Shown piece after piece: positions 42,634 through 52,148 of a stretch of 64,000 nt of DNA; the stretch's first letter is position 1; each line of letters opens with the position of its first letter. The notes beneath the pieces are model-generated. The model worked only from the letters and a program-made list of their open reading frames with translations, searched no databases and was not told the origin of the DNA. The DNA is taken from the NCBI GenBank assembly GCA_946482575.1, contig CAMLRZ010000001.1, forward strand, positions 104,896-168,895, given 5' to 3'. The stretch is from an uncultured Candidatus Saccharibacteria bacterium. Its GTDB lineage: Bacteria > Patescibacteria > Saccharimonadia > Saccharimonadales > UBA4665. The position numbers and the translations under genes are program-made.

Positions 42634-43229
42634 TACAGGGCTCCTATCATGTATACCACGCTAAATATAAAGATCCAGACGATATCCAAAAAGTGCCAGA
42701 ACATATTGAGCATTGTTAGTCGACGTGTCATAGCTTGATTTAAAGACTGCGCGCGCAAACGCCAAGTCAGCACGCCCATCCACAACAGGCCTACTGCAAT
42801 GTGTAGCCCGTGGGTTCCCACCAGCGTAAAGTATGCTGACAAAAATCCGCTACGGCGGAAGCTATTACCCTCGGCTGCCAGATTGTGGAACTCAATAAAT
42901 TCCATCGTCAAAAAGGCTACGCCCAGTGCAAACGTAACTGCCAACCACAGCAGCACTTGTCGTTTGCGTTGGCGGCTAAGCGCAATCATGCTCAAGCCAG
43001 CGGTAAAGCTGCTGGTAAGCAAAATCAGTGTTTCGGCCAGTACGTAGGGCAGGCTAAATAGGTCACTTCCTGCAGGGCCGCCGGCAGTGTTTCCTCGCAT
43101 CACGATAAACGTGGCGAACAGCGTAGCAAACAGCACGCAGTCGGTCATTAAATAGACCCAGAAGCCAAATAAGCTGCGGTTGTCGGCTTGCGCACCCTCT
43201 GGTTGATTAGTTGATTCAGTAGCGGCCAT
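42633..43229 (-). CDS. cyoC: Cytochrome bo3 quinol oxidase subunit III
   Basis: It encodes 198 residues with five spans. FGFWVYLMTDCVLFATLFATFIV, LLTSSFTAG and GTHGLHIAVGLLWM are typical COX3/CyoC motifs. It is complete. It overlaps cyoB by one base (TAATG) and so is translationally coupled. Confidence 0.93.
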   Translation of the reverse strand: MAATESTNQPEGAQADNRSLFGFWVYLMTDCVLFATLFATFIVMRGNTAGGPAGSDLFSLPYVLAETLILLTSSFTAGLSMIALSRQRKRQVLLWLAVTFALGVAFLTMEFIEFHNLAAEGNSFRRSGFLSAYFTLVGTHGLHIAVGLLWMGVLTWRLRAQSLNQAMTRRLTMLNMFWHFLDIVWIFIFSVVYMIGAL

Positions 43230-45211
43230 TACCGAGCACCCTCCATGGCTTTTATGGCTTTTACGTCTTTAGCACTAATGACACGCGTCGTATTGTCATC
43301 GGTCGTACGAATAATTATAAGAAGAATTGCAGCAAATACGGCCACGGCACCTAGCCACAGAATATGCCACACCATGGCGAACCCGAACGCCAACGCTGCG
43401 CCCGCAATAAATAAACCGTACGGTGTATTTTTGGGCACTGTAATGTCGGTGTACTTGTTTGACGTAAAGATTTCTTTGCGCTGCTTTTGCTCCCACAATA
43501 CATCGCGTTCAGAGCCGTCTGGAATAATCGCAAAGTTATACTCTGGCGGTGGCGAGGTTGTAGCCCATTCCAGAGTACGGCCATCCCATGGGTCGCCAGT
43601 GGTGTCACGATATTCTTTGCGCTTCCAAATGCTTACGCCTAATTGCAGCACCTGGAGCCCCACACCAATTATGACAAACACGACGCCCACGCCGGCCACA
43701 ATAAACAGAGGCTGCCAACCCATGCTCGCATCGTAGTGGTCCATGCGCCGGGTAGCCCCCATCAAGCCCAAGATGTAGAGCGGTACAAAGGCCAGAATAA
43801 ATCCAATCAGCCAGTTCCAAAAAGCCAGCTTACCCAACGTGTCGTTTAACTTAAAGCCAAACATCTTGGGGAACCAATAGTTGAGGCCAGCAAAGTAGCC
43901 AAATAGGACACCGCTAATAATCATACTGTGGAAGTGCGCCACCAGGAATAAACTGTTGTGCAGCTGAAAGTCTGCCGGCGGAACGGCAAGCAGCACTCCT
44001 GCCACACCACCAATAGTGAACATCACCACAAATCCCATAAACCACAACATCGGCGACGTAAATTGAATGCGCCCGCGGTACATCGTAAACAGCCAGTTAA
44101 AGATTTTCACGCCAGTTGGCACCGCAATAATCATAGTCATAATGCCAAAGAATGCGTTTACATCAGCACCGGCGCCCATCGTAAAGAAGTGGTGCAGCCA
44201 GACCACAAACGACAGAACCACGATGGCCCAAATAGCAGCCACCATACTGGGATAACCGAACAATCGCTTGCGCGAGAAGGTAGGCACAATCTCCGAAAAA
44301 ACACCAAACGCGGGCAGGATCAAAATGTACACTTCGGGGTGACCCCACGCCCAAATCAAGTTCACGTACATCATAGGGTTGCCACCCATGGCAGACGTGA
44401 AAAAGTGCATGCCCAAGCTGCGGTCCAGCGCCAAAAGTGTTAACGTCACCGTAAGAATGGGGAAAGCAAATACCACCAGCGCCATGGTGCCCAATACGCT
44501 CCAAGTAAACATGGGCATCTTCATGAGCGTCATGCCCGGTGCTCGCATTTTAAGAATAGTGGCAATAAAGTTTATACCCGCCAGTAAACTACCGATACCG
44601 GATATCTGCAAACTCCAAATCCAGTAGTCCACGCCAGTACCCGGGCTGTATTGCAGTTCGGACAGCGGCGGATACGCCAGCCAGCCGGCGGCCGAGAATT
44701 CGCCAACTACTAACGACAAATTCACCAGAACCACACCGGCGGCAAACAACCAAAAACTGGTGGCGTTCAAAAAGGGAAAGGCCACGTCGCGTGAGCCAAT
44801 TTGTAGGGGGACTATCAGGTTAATCAGGCCGAACATAAAGCCCATCGCCACAAAGAAAATCATAATTGTGCCGTGCGCCGAGAACACTTGTTGGAAGTGA
44901 TCCGACGACAAAATACCTTGAGCATCGCCGCTCGCAAGCGCCTGTTGGGCGCGCATCATAATAACATCGGCCAAGCCACGCAGAAGCATCAAGCCCGACA
45001 AAATAATGTACATAATGCCAATTTTTTTAGGATCAACACTGGTGAGCCATTCTTTCCAGAGCCACTTCCAGCGCTTAGTTACCGTTAGAAGTACCACGGT
45101 GGCAAGCACTGCGCCGACCACCGTCACCGCACCACCGGCAGTAATCATGTCATGCGGCAGCTCGTCAAGGCTCAATCGTCCCCATAACGCATTAGTAGCA
45201 AACAAGTTCAT
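43229..45211 (-). CDS. cyoB: Cytochrome bo3 quinol oxidase subunit I
   Basis: It encodes 660 residues with about 14-15 spans. All redox centres are visible: FSAHGTIM (low-spin heme His), [17 protein letters not shown] (CuB His, K-channel Glu and the cross-linked Tyr), WLHHFFTMG (CuB His pair) and LVAHFHSMI (heme His residues). It reduces O2 to water while pumping protons. In an organism with a limited respiratory chain it may serve O2 removal or use quinol from the host. It overlaps cyoA by four bases. Confidence 0.97.
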   Translation of the reverse strand: MNLFATNALWGRLSLDELPHDMITAGGAVTVVGAVLATVVLLTVTKRWKWLWKEWLTSVDPKKIGIMYIILSGLMLLRGLADVIMMRAQQALASGDAQGILSSDHFQQVFSAHGTIMIFFVAMGFMFGLINLIVPLQIGSRDVAFPFLNATSFWLFAAGVVLVNLSLVVGEFSAAGWLAYPPLSELQYSPGTGVDYWIWSLQISGIGSLLAGINFIATILKMRAPGMTLMKMPMFTWSVLGTMALVVFAFPILTVTLTLLALDRSLGMHFFTSAMGGNPMMYVNLIWAWGHPEVYILILPAFGVFSEIVPTFSRKRLFGYPSMVAAIWAIVVLSFVVWLHHFFTMGAGADVNAFFGIMTMIIAVPTGVKIFNWLFTMYRGRIQFTSPMLWFMGFVVMFTIGGVAGVLLAVPPADFQLHNSLFLVAHFHSMIISGVLFGYFAGLNYWFPKMFGFKLNDTLGKLAFWNWLIGFILAFVPLYILGLMGATRRMDHYDASMGWQPLFIVAGVGVVFVIIGVGLQVLQLGVSIWKRKEYRDTTGDPWDGRTLEWATTSPPPEYNFAIIPDGSERDVLWEQKQRKEIFTSNKYTDITVPKNTPYGLFIAGAALAFGFAMVWHILWLGAVAVFAAILLIIIRTTDDNTTRVISAKDVKAIKAMEGAR

Positions 45212-46191
45212 GGCATCTCCATTCCGTCGTGTGACATTCCGGGCATATCAGACATGGTATGAGGGGTCGTGGGCCGATCAACATGATGATTATAGTCTGT
45301 TGCAGGCATGTTCATATTCCCCATATATTTCTCTACAATCGTATCATACAAATCATTTTGCACGGTGCCGTAGGTGCGCTGCTTGCTAGTGCCGGGCTCG
45401 GCCAACGTAGCGTAACTAGCCTGAGATAGCTGCGCGCCCCGACCTTTGGTATACGTAGCCCAATGGTCAAACGAAGCCTGCGACATAGCGTTGGCGGTAA
45501 AGGTCATGTCGGCAAAGCCTGAGCCACTAATATTGGAAGAACGGCCTTCGTAAACGCCTGGATGATCCGCAATCAGATGGAGCTTCATGGACATACCTGC
45601 CATGGCGTACACCTGACCACCTAATTGCGGTACCCAAAAAGCATTCATGGGTGCATCAGATGTGATTGTCAGGTCAAGCGGGCGTTCGGTAGGGACTGGC
45701 ATGTAGTTTACCGTAGCGATACCCTGGTCAGGATATATAAACAGCCATTTCCACTGCAGTGCAACCACCTGGACTTTAAGCGGCTTAACGTTTGATTGAA
45801 TAGGGCGATACGGGTCAAGCTCGTGGCTGCTTTGCCACGTAACTACCGACAGCACCAAAATAAGTACCGAAGGAATCGCCCACCAAAGCCCTTCGTAGGT
45901 GCGATTGCGGTCCCAGTTGGGCTGGTACAGCGCCTTAGTATTGCTGGCTCGGTATTTCCAGGCAAAGCTAAACAACATAATGAACACTGGCACCACCACG
46001 ATAACGGATAGGCCAAGTGCAAAAAATATGAGCTGTCGTTCTTTGTTACCGATCTGACCTTTCGGCTCCAACACCGGGATAGGATGCCCTTGTGCGTACC
46101 AAATCATGGCCGCCACAACCAGCACTATAAATATAACCGATGTAATGGCGACTATCCTGGCAAGCGGCAGTTTGCGCAAACGGGGCAACAT
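45208..46191 (-). CDS. cyoA: Cytochrome bo3 quinol oxidase subunit II
   Basis: It encodes 327 residues with an N-terminal span, a second span pair, and the cupredoxin domain ([34 protein letters not shown]). No CuA cysteines exist, so it is a quinol, not a cytochrome c, oxidase. The C-terminus has an unusual His/Met-rich tail ([29 protein letters not shown]) that could bind copper. It follows a DUF1345 gene by two bases and ends in TGA overlapping cyoB. Confidence 0.95.
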   Translation of the reverse strand: MLPRLRKLPLARIVAITSVIFIVLVVAAMIWYAQGHPIPVLEPKGQIGNKERQLIFFALGLSVIVVVPVFIMLFSFAWKYRASNTKALYQPNWDRNRTYEGLWWAIPSVLILVLSVVTWQSSHELDPYRPIQSNVKPLKVQVVALQWKWLFIYPDQGIATVNYMPVPTERPLDLTITSDAPMNAFWVPQLGGQVYAMAGMSMKLHLIADHPGVYEGRSSNISGSGFADMTFTANAMSQASFDHWATYTKGRGAQLSQASYATLAEPGTSKQRTYGTVQNDLYDTIVEKYMGNMNMPATDYNHHVDRPTTPHTMSDMPGMSHDGMEMP

Positions 46192-46193
46192 TA

Positions 46194-46865
46194 CTACGTT
46201 CCCAAAATATTAACGGACCGGGCGATCAACAAAGCAAGTGTAAAGACCGATATCAGGGATTGGGCGCCCATAAGAGACTTGGCGGCATGGGTAAGCGGGC
46301 GAGTATCAGCCGGCGCAAAGTTCACCGCGTTGGTGATTGACAGGTACATGTAGTCAAAGAACTCCGGACGCCAGCGAGGAAAATCCTGTTTCATATCCTG
46401 CTGGATAAATTGAAAATCTTTGTCGGCCTTGGACCATCGCTTGCGTGTCAGGCCAGGACTGTCAATTTCCCAGTACCACATAGCAAACACAATAATATTA
46501 GTAATAAAAATAGGGATCGCCGACGAGAGCAGCTCAGTTCCGCTGACAACAGAGTGTTCAATAATCAAGGATCGCAGCACCAAAACCAACGAGCTAACGT
46601 TAGCGGCAGAAATCAGCGCCAGCAGTGCTACCGATAAGGTGTGGTGCACACTTCGCAAACTACCGCGCGTCATATTTATGGTAAAACCCATCAGAAAGAG
46701 CAGCGCGAGTTCCACGGGAATAATAACAATTTGCGGGCCAACCAATAGCTCGTGGTTTATTTGCCACACAAGCACTTGTAACCCAATCGCTACCAGCAAG
46801 GCAGCTTGAGCCTGTACAATTTCGCGCCAGACAATGCTGTAAGATGTGGTATTTTGCGCGCCCAT
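46194..46865 (-). CDS. DUF1345-like membrane protein heading the cyo operon
   Basis: It encodes 223 residues with five spans. The C-terminal signature FDYMYLSITNAVNFAPADTRPLTHAAKSLMGAQSLIS and ARSVNIL fits DUF1345. In the family this region resembles ion-channel pores, but the function is unknown. TACAAT ends eight bases before the ATG (leaderless), and cyoA follows two bases after the stop, so it is the first gene of the oxidase operon. Confidence 0.75.
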   Translation of the reverse strand: MGAQNTTSYSIVWREIVQAQAALLVAIGLQVLVWQINHELLVGPQIVIIPVELALLFLMGFTINMTRGSLRSVHHTLSVALLALISAANVSSLVLVLRSLIIEHSVVSGTELLSSAIPIFITNIIVFAMWYWEIDSPGLTRKRWSKADKDFQFIQQDMKQDFPRWRPEFFDYMYLSITNAVNFAPADTRPLTHAAKSLMGAQSLISVFTLALLIARSVNILGT

Positions 46866-46959
46866 TACACTACATTGTAGCGCACTTTGTGAGGGCATGC
46901 GAGTCGGTAATTTGCGAAGGGGGCAGAGCAAATGATGGGGATTGGGGAGGGGAGGCGGA

Positions 46960-47005
46960 GGGCGGCGTGGCTCGGCTTTTTGGGCCGAAGAATACCACGC
47001 CGCCC
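46960..47005 (-). terminator. GC-rich hairpin at the 3' end of gene 47020-47565
   Basis: GGGCGGCGTGG (46960-46970) and CCACGCCGCCC (46995-47005) form a perfect 11-bp stem; an inner TCGGC/GCCGA adds five pairs. There is no T tract outside. Confidence 0.7.
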
Positions 47006-47019
47006 GGCGCTCAGTGCGA

Positions 47020-47565
47020 TCAGCTGATGTCAGCCAGGGAGTCGACGCCCAGCGCAACGGCACCGGTCATGACCAGCGAGGGCTTGTCGCCGTTGTTGCC
47101 GTCCATGCGCCAGACACTGACGTCGGACGGGATCTGCTGCAGCCACGCCTTGCTGGCCTCGGGCCACAACAGCGCCTCCCTGGAGAGCACCACGGCCACC
47201 AGCGGGTTGTCGCTGCTGTGCAGGTACTTGTCGATGATCTGGCGGGCGGCCAGCGGCAGTGCGGCGTCGGTGTTCGCGTGGTCGCCCAGCTGCGCGTAGA
47301 GCCTGCAAAGGTCGAACGTGAACTCCGAGCCCTCGTCGATGGGGTAGCGGCCGCGCTCCATCAGGGTCCGGACAGCCGGCACGGCGCTCATGTAGGTGGC
47401 GCTCAGGCAGTCCAGGTCCGCGATGACGCTGCGCAGCATCCACTCGCCCTCGGTCATCCGCACGATCTGCGGCGTGTAGCCACGAGCGACGAACCCGTCG
47501 ATGATGAAATCGAGGTTGTGTCCGTCGTCGTTACCGACGATCAAGACCCTCAAGCCTTCCTGCAT
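47020..47565 (-). CDS. hypothetical protein (GC-rich unit)
   Basis: It encodes 181 residues, opening LRVLIVGNDDGHNLDFIIDGF, which looks like the first strand and loop of a Rossmann-like or receiver-like fold, then mixed helices (LCRLYAQLGDHANTDAALPLAARQIIDKYL) and VSVWRMDGNNGDKPSLVMTG. No full motif set lets me name it. GAGGAGTTGT precedes the ATG. Stop TGA; codons G/C-ending. Confidence 0.6.
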   Translation of the reverse strand: MQEGLRVLIVGNDDGHNLDFIIDGFVARGYTPQIVRMTEGEWMLRSVIADLDCLSATYMSAVPAVRTLMERGRYPIDEGSEFTFDLCRLYAQLGDHANTDAALPLAARQIIDKYLHSSDNPLVAVVLSREALLWPEASKAWLQQIPSDVSVWRMDGNNGDKPSLVMTGAVALGVDSLADIS

Positions 47566-47662
47566 TACAACTCCTCGATGTGAAACCCAAATCCAGCCTG
47601 TCTGGAAGGGCAGAAAACCAGCAATTACGGGCTCACTGCCATTCCAGAATCATTTGCTCTGC

Positions 47663-47697
47663 AAAAAACATTCGCCCCGGCAAACTGGAGGCGAACG
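47663..47697 (-). terminator. terminator of the kelch gene
   Basis: On the minus strand GCGTTCGCC and GGCGAATG-type arms around an 11-base loop are followed by six T, about 35-70 bases after the stop of the kelch gene. Confidence 0.7.
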
Positions 47698-47731
47698 CTT
47701 AAATCATGCCATATATATTATAATAAATCAA

Positions 47732-50284
47732 CTAATACGACGTGCGAATCCAGGCGGACCCATTCCAGACTTTGACTGGTTTTGTAACCCACGCTGATCC
47801 ATTCCAAATTTTGGCCGGTTTAGCTACAAAGCTACCACTGTCGTACACTTTGGCCTGACCGCCAGTATTTGTACCTATAACAAAATCGGCGGCGCTCTCT
47901 GAATTACCGCCAAACGAAACTGCCGTGCCCGTGGTAGAGCCACTTACCGCCCACGCCTGCCAATGATAACTTGCCCGGTCAATTAAGCTCGTGATAGGCC
48001 CGGACATTACCTGGTACACCAGTGGCGTTTTATTGGTCCAAGACCACAAAGCCGGCGAAGCCGTAAAGTTCAGCGAGTAGGTATCGCCAAACCATGTACC
48101 AGTTGGTGGGCGGCCGCAAGTTACGTAAAATTCAGTACCCAACACCATATACCCAGCGCTGCGCCGAGCGGTGGGCGGCGTAGTGGTAGCTTGAGTGGTC
48201 CACGACGTAAATGTGTTAATGCTGGTATAGCGAGTAGTGTTGTTGACTACCGTTCCGTCATAGCCGCCAAAACACACCAAGCGCTGGTTGACGGTATCCA
48301 AAGCCAGCGTAGCTCCACGCACGCCTAAACCACCAGTAACACCAGTATCTGTCCAGGCACAGTTAACGGTACTGATATCTAAATAGAATAATTGCGAGGT
48401 AAACGTAGTGCTTGAGGCGTCTGTAGCACCGGCATGCACGTATAAGCGATTGTTGGCAGCATCAAACGCAAAACATGATTGCCAAGCCGCCGTAGGCGCT
48501 GTGCCCGTAGGGCTCAGCTGTGTCCATGCCTCAGCACCGAGCGTCAAATCTAATGCCCACATGTCGCCCAACACCGCCGAAGCACTCTGGCCACCCCATA
48601 AAATCATGCGCTGCCGCGTTGCGTCATAGCAGCCGGCCATCAACCATCGTTGCGTAGGTGCTGTGCCCGTAGGCGTTAATTTAGTAGCGTGATACATGCC
48701 AAAATCATCAGCTTTAAGCTGCCACACGTCATTACCGCGCTGGTTAGAGCCCGTTAAACCTCCAAAATAAATAATGCGGTCATTCGCCGAATCGTATACC
48801 GCCAGGCCGCCCTCATTTGGCGGCATGCTCAACGGACCCTTAGCGGCGTATCGCCACTTATTGGCAGTGCGATCGTATGCCCAAACTTCCGAAATATGCT
48901 CACCGGTGGCAATGGTGGTGTCGTCGGCCATGGCACTATAGCCATTAATAAGCACGAACTCATCGCGGGCGTCATTATAGACATAGCCCGGAGCGTCTCG
49001 GGCGCGCAAATAGTCTACTGTAGTCAGACCATACACCGGCGCACTGGCAGAGGTGTTATTTAGATCAAGGCAATAGACGTACTTGTTTGTGCTGTCATAA
49101 CCGTACATGGTGCCAATAACCATCAAATTACGCACCGTATCTACCGCGGCAGCACCACTACTGAATGCCAAAATGCTCTGATTATTTAGATCATTGCTTT
49201 TGATTTGCGTCCAGGCCTCAGTGCCAGCACTCAGCGAAAGCTGTTGTACGTCGTTTCGATTAGTTGCATTAGATCCTCGCCAGCCGCCCATAATCAGGGC
49301 GCGCTGGTTCACACTGTCGTAGCCGATGCTCAGCAATTCACGCCCCACCGGCGTAGTGCCAGTAGGAGACAATTGCGTAAACGTATTGCTTGTTAGGTCG
49401 TACTGCCACGTGTCACTTAGGTACGCTGAACCGCTATAGCCACAGGTAATGACAAGTCGGTCATTGGCCGCATCATAGACCATACCGGTTCCCGAGCGGC
49501 CGGTGGGACTCCCGGCGGCTCCGTTCGCCTTGAGCGTAGTCCAGGTAACGGCTGCGGGAGTGTTTACGTCAAATACGCAGGTTACTAAATCATTAGTACG
49601 GGTCGCGCCCCAACCTCCAAATAGATAAAGATTAGCCGTGCTTGCCGAGACGGGTTTGGCCACCATATGATGCGTAATATACGAACGTGCAGCCGGAGCA
49701 TTGGTTTGCGTTACCGCAGTCCAGCTCTCGCTGCCACGGATACTCACATCAAGTACATTCATCTGGTTGCTGTCGCCAGGAACCGCGCCGCCCCAAATAA
49801 TCATGAACGACTTGTCCACCGACCCAGAGGTAGTCCCGCGTACATAGGCGGCTGCGCCCAGATTGCGGGCAGTAGGAGCCGTGCCGGTCGGTGTTAGCTG
49901 GTGCCAACGACTGTAGCCGCTGTCTGCGCTCAACTCCCACACCTGATTAAAGCGCGTGGTGCCATCATAGCCACCAAATAAAATAAAACGCTCGTTCTTT
50001 TCGTCGTAAATCATGTTGGCGCCGCGCCGCGACGTGGGCAACGTAGCCTCCTTGAGGGGGTATGCCACCGTGGTTACGTTAGCCGTACCGCTAAAGGCAG
50101 TTCCCACTGGCCGAACCTCGGCCCGTAGCTGGACGGCAGTAGCAGGGACGGAAGAGCATATGTCTGCGTCAAGCCACACATCCGTAGTCACCCCGTCGCC
50201 AGCCGTGTCGTCACCTATTGGAATAGGCGTGCGCTGATCGCTTTGGTACTGACCACGCGGCAGTAAGTCTGGATCGCTGTCCAT
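47732..50284 (-). CDS. large kelch-repeat protein with tail-like C-terminus
   Basis: It encodes 850 residues. About 11 kelch-type blades are seen (for example YDEKNERFILFGGYDGTTRFNQVWEL, YDSANDRIIYFGGLTGSNQRGNDVWQL), forming one or two beta propellers. The C-terminus repeats KIWNGSAWVTKPVKVWNGSAW, a pattern common in phage tail proteins. No signal peptide is visible. It follows the tail-fibre-like gene by one base. A role in surface adhesion or a tail-like structure is possible; no other phage genes are present. Confidence 0.75.
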   Translation of the reverse strand: MDSDPDLLPRGQYQSDQRTPIPIGDDTAGDGVTTDVWLDADICSSVPATAVQLRAEVRPVGTAFSGTANVTTVAYPLKEATLPTSRRGANMIYDEKNERFILFGGYDGTTRFNQVWELSADSGYSRWHQLTPTGTAPTARNLGAAAYVRGTTSGSVDKSFMIIWGGAVPGDSNQMNVLDVSIRGSESWTAVTQTNAPAARSYITHHMVAKPVSASTANLYLFGGWGATRTNDLVTCVFDVNTPAAVTWTTLKANGAAGSPTGRSGTGMVYDAANDRLVITCGYSGSAYLSDTWQYDLTSNTFTQLSPTGTTPVGRELLSIGYDSVNQRALIMGGWRGSNATNRNDVQQLSLSAGTEAWTQIKSNDLNNQSILAFSSGAAAVDTVRNLMVIGTMYGYDSTNKYVYCLDLNNTSASAPVYGLTTVDYLRARDAPGYVYNDARDEFVLINGYSAMADDTTIATGEHISEVWAYDRTANKWRYAAKGPLSMPPNEGGLAVYDSANDRIIYFGGLTGSNQRGNDVWQLKADDFGMYHATKLTPTGTAPTQRWLMAGCYDATRQRMILWGGQSASAVLGDMWALDLTLGAEAWTQLSPTGTAPTAAWQSCFAFDAANNRLYVHAGATDASSTTFTSQLFYLDISTVNCAWTDTGVTGGLGVRGATLALDTVNQRLVCFGGYDGTVVNNTTRYTSINTFTSWTTQATTTPPTARRSAGYMVLGTEFYVTCGRPPTGTWFGDTYSLNFTASPALWSWTNKTPLVYQVMSGPITSLIDRASYHWQAWAVSGSTTGTAVSFGGNSESAADFVIGTNTGGQAKVYDSGSFVAKPAKIWNGSAWVTKPVKVWNGSAWIRTSY

Positions 50285-50285
50285 G

Positions 50286-50567
50286 CTAGTTGGTGTCTAT
50301 CCAAATATCACCAACGGCCGGACTGGCCGGAGCCACAGTACCGACAGTTATTTTTGCAAAACCTGACGATTGCGGTACGGAAAGATTGGTTCGAGCGGTA
50401 GCAGCGCTCGCAAGATCACTCAAGTTATTAGATGCTAGCAAGGAGCCAGCGTTAGAGACTGCGCTGGCCGTAAGGGCGCCTGTGGTGGTGTGTGACTGCA
50501 GTAAAAATTCATTGAGCACCGTGCCCCATGTGCCATCATCTGATCCTGCTACCGGTAGTCGCGCCAT
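50286..50567 (-). CDS. tail-fibre-like small protein
   Basis: It encodes 93 residues. The central NNLSDLASAATARTNLSVPQSSG matches the short repeat common in phage tail fibres, and the end VGDIWIDTN is also typical of such proteins. The start follows a GGTAACACC-type region without a strong ribosome site. Its stop is followed after one base by the kelch gene, so the two are co-translated and perhaps form one fibre. Confidence 0.65.
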   Translation of the reverse strand: MARLPVAGSDDGTWGTVLNEFLLQSHTTTGALTASAVSNAGSLLASNNLSDLASAATARTNLSVPQSSGFAKITVGTVAPASPAVGDIWIDTN

Positions 50568-50749
50568 TGGTGTTACCTCGTTACATAAGCATTATAGACA
50601 ATCGGACACAGCTTTGACAATGGCCGCCAAAATTTGCAAAATAAATAAAAATGTTTTATCATATATAAAGCACATCGCCCAGGAGGTGATTTTTTATACT
50701 CCGCGTATGGCGAACTGTGTGCTCGATCCTACCCCTACCGGGAGATTCC

Positions 50750-51361
50750 ATGAACCGTCAGAAATTTGCGCTCCTGTGCATCAGCGCAGTGACCGCCGCC
50801 ACCCTGATGACCGCCTGCAACCCCAGCGCCGACACCTCTGGTGGAACCACCGCCAGCGAATCGGCCTCGGCCCCGACCCAGGGATCGTCCAACGGCAACT
50901 CCAGCATCCCGGACCCGCTGTTCGACGAAGTCGCACCCTGCGACCTGCTGTCGGACGCCGACATGAACAAGCTGTTCAAGACCACCACGTTCAGTCACGA
51001 GGGCGGTGGAGTCGTCGAGGACTTCCACGGCCGTCACTGCCTCTTCACCGGCAGCAACGCCTACATCGACGACGACAACCGCTACAGCCTGGCCGACGTC
51101 TCCATCGACGTCCTGGTCCAGATCGACGACCAGAACGGCACCCTGTGGGCTGCCTGCAAATCCGTCGAGGGCAACTTCGACGTCACCATCCCCGGCACCG
51201 ATGACGCCATCAAGATCGGCGGCGCTGGCGACGGCTGGCTCCAGGCCCAGCGTGGCCGCGTGGTCATCACGGTCCAGGACCACAACCAGGAGATCAAGGA
51301 CGGCGACGCCATCCGCATCATCCAGACCGCGTTCAACAACCTCTCGGCCCACCACGGGTAG
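50750..51361 (+). CDS. DUF3558-like lipoprotein (GC-rich unit)
   Basis: It encodes 203 residues with a signal peptide and lipobox (LLCISAVTAATLMTAC), a Ser/Thr-rich linker to about 60, then DEVAPCDLLSDADMNKLF and HGRHCLFTGSN, which match the two-Cys opening of DUF3558 lipoproteins. The ATG follows CCGGGAG. It shares layout with the lipoprotein at 3.8-4.4 kb but little direct identity. Function is unknown; it should sit on the outer face of the membrane. Confidence 0.65.
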   Translation: MNRQKFALLCISAVTAATLMTACNPSADTSGGTTASESASAPTQGSSNGNSSIPDPLFDEVAPCDLLSDADMNKLFKTTTFSHEGGGVVEDFHGRHCLFTGSNAYIDDDNRYSLADVSIDVLVQIDDQNGTLWAACKSVEGNFDVTIPGTDDAIKIGGAGDGWLQAQRGRVVITVQDHNQEIKDGDAIRIIQTAFNNLSAHHG

Positions 51362-51435
51362 GACACGACGGGGGCGGGGAGCTTCGCTTGCCACTCGGCA
51401 GCCAGCTCCTCGTCCCCACGTCCTCCACGATTATC

Positions 51436-51468
51436 AAAAAAACGACCCCAGCTAGAGGTCGTTTTTTT
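51436..51468. terminator. terminator after the lipoprotein gene
   Basis: AAAACGACC and GGTCGTTTT pair around CCAGCTAGA, with a T7 run on the plus strand. A GC-rich imperfect hairpin (about 51367-51422, GGAGC/GCTCC and GGGG/CCCC) lies between it and the gene. Confidence 0.8.
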
Positions 51469-51610
51469 ATATCGCTTTCGCCGTCTCACGGCTCATCAGC
51501 ATGACTATGCGTTCATGGAGCGATATGATAAGTAGACAAGATAGGGGGCGAAAAAGCACGGAAATCCGCGCGCACCATATCTTCTCTGCCTATCACAGCG
51601 CTCGTTCACC

Positions 51611-52006
51611 TCAGAGGTGAAGCATGGTGTAGAAGAAGCCAGCCAGAACGGCGGCGCCCGCGGTCACGGTGAGGGCCAGGTAGGCCAGCAGCTTGAGGAA
51701 CACACGTCGCTTGAGGTACAGGGCACAGACCACGAGGTCGAAGCCGAACGTCGAAGTGACGAAGGTGACCACGATGGTCAGGGCCGGGAGGCCGTCGATG
51801 CGGAAGAAGTTGACCAGGATCATGGTGAGGACGAAGGCGCCGATGAGAGCGACCGCCTTGGCGGTGAGCAGCATCGTGTTGAGCTTGTCCGAGCCACCGT
51901 GCTTCAGGCCGAAGGCGCTGTAGCGCTCCAATTCCTTGGTGGCCTTGGCGGCGCGAGCGGCAGCAACGAGCTGAGCGGCGGTGGGGGTACCAGCGATCTG
52001 GGACAT
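51611..52006 (-). CDS. small three-span membrane protein (GC-rich unit)
   Basis: It encodes 131 residues. A helical N-terminus (PTAAQLVAAARAAKATKELERYS) precedes three hydrophobic segments (about 48-68, 74-98, 106-130). It is not recognised. The ATG at 52006 lies after GAGAAAGCGAAAAAC. The stop TGA is inside a 17-bp palindrome (TTCACCTCAGAGGTGAA). Its promoter element TATGGTAAAAT resembles those of the divergent ATP-grasp operon and the K+ channel gene. Confidence 0.6.
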   Translation of the reverse strand: MSQIAGTPTAAQLVAAARAAKATKELERYSAFGLKHGGSDKLNTMLLTAKAVALIGAFVLTMILVNFFRIDGLPALTIVVTFVTSTFGFDLVVCALYLKRRVFLKLLAYLALTVTAGAAVLAGFFYTMLHL

Positions 52007-52148
52007 GGTGTTTTTCGCTTTCTCTGAGACGGAAAAATGGGGCTGCAAGTACTCATATATAAGCACTCGAAGCCACATTTTTGCCACGAGAAATCTGTCT
52101 ACTTATCAAGGTGCTTCGGAGCTCCAAAAGCTCATCGAAACAGCTTAT

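Noticed and set aside
47732..50567. Prophage or tailocin
   Set aside because: Only the fibre-like gene and the kelch gene are present; no structural, lysis, integrase or replication genes lie nearby.
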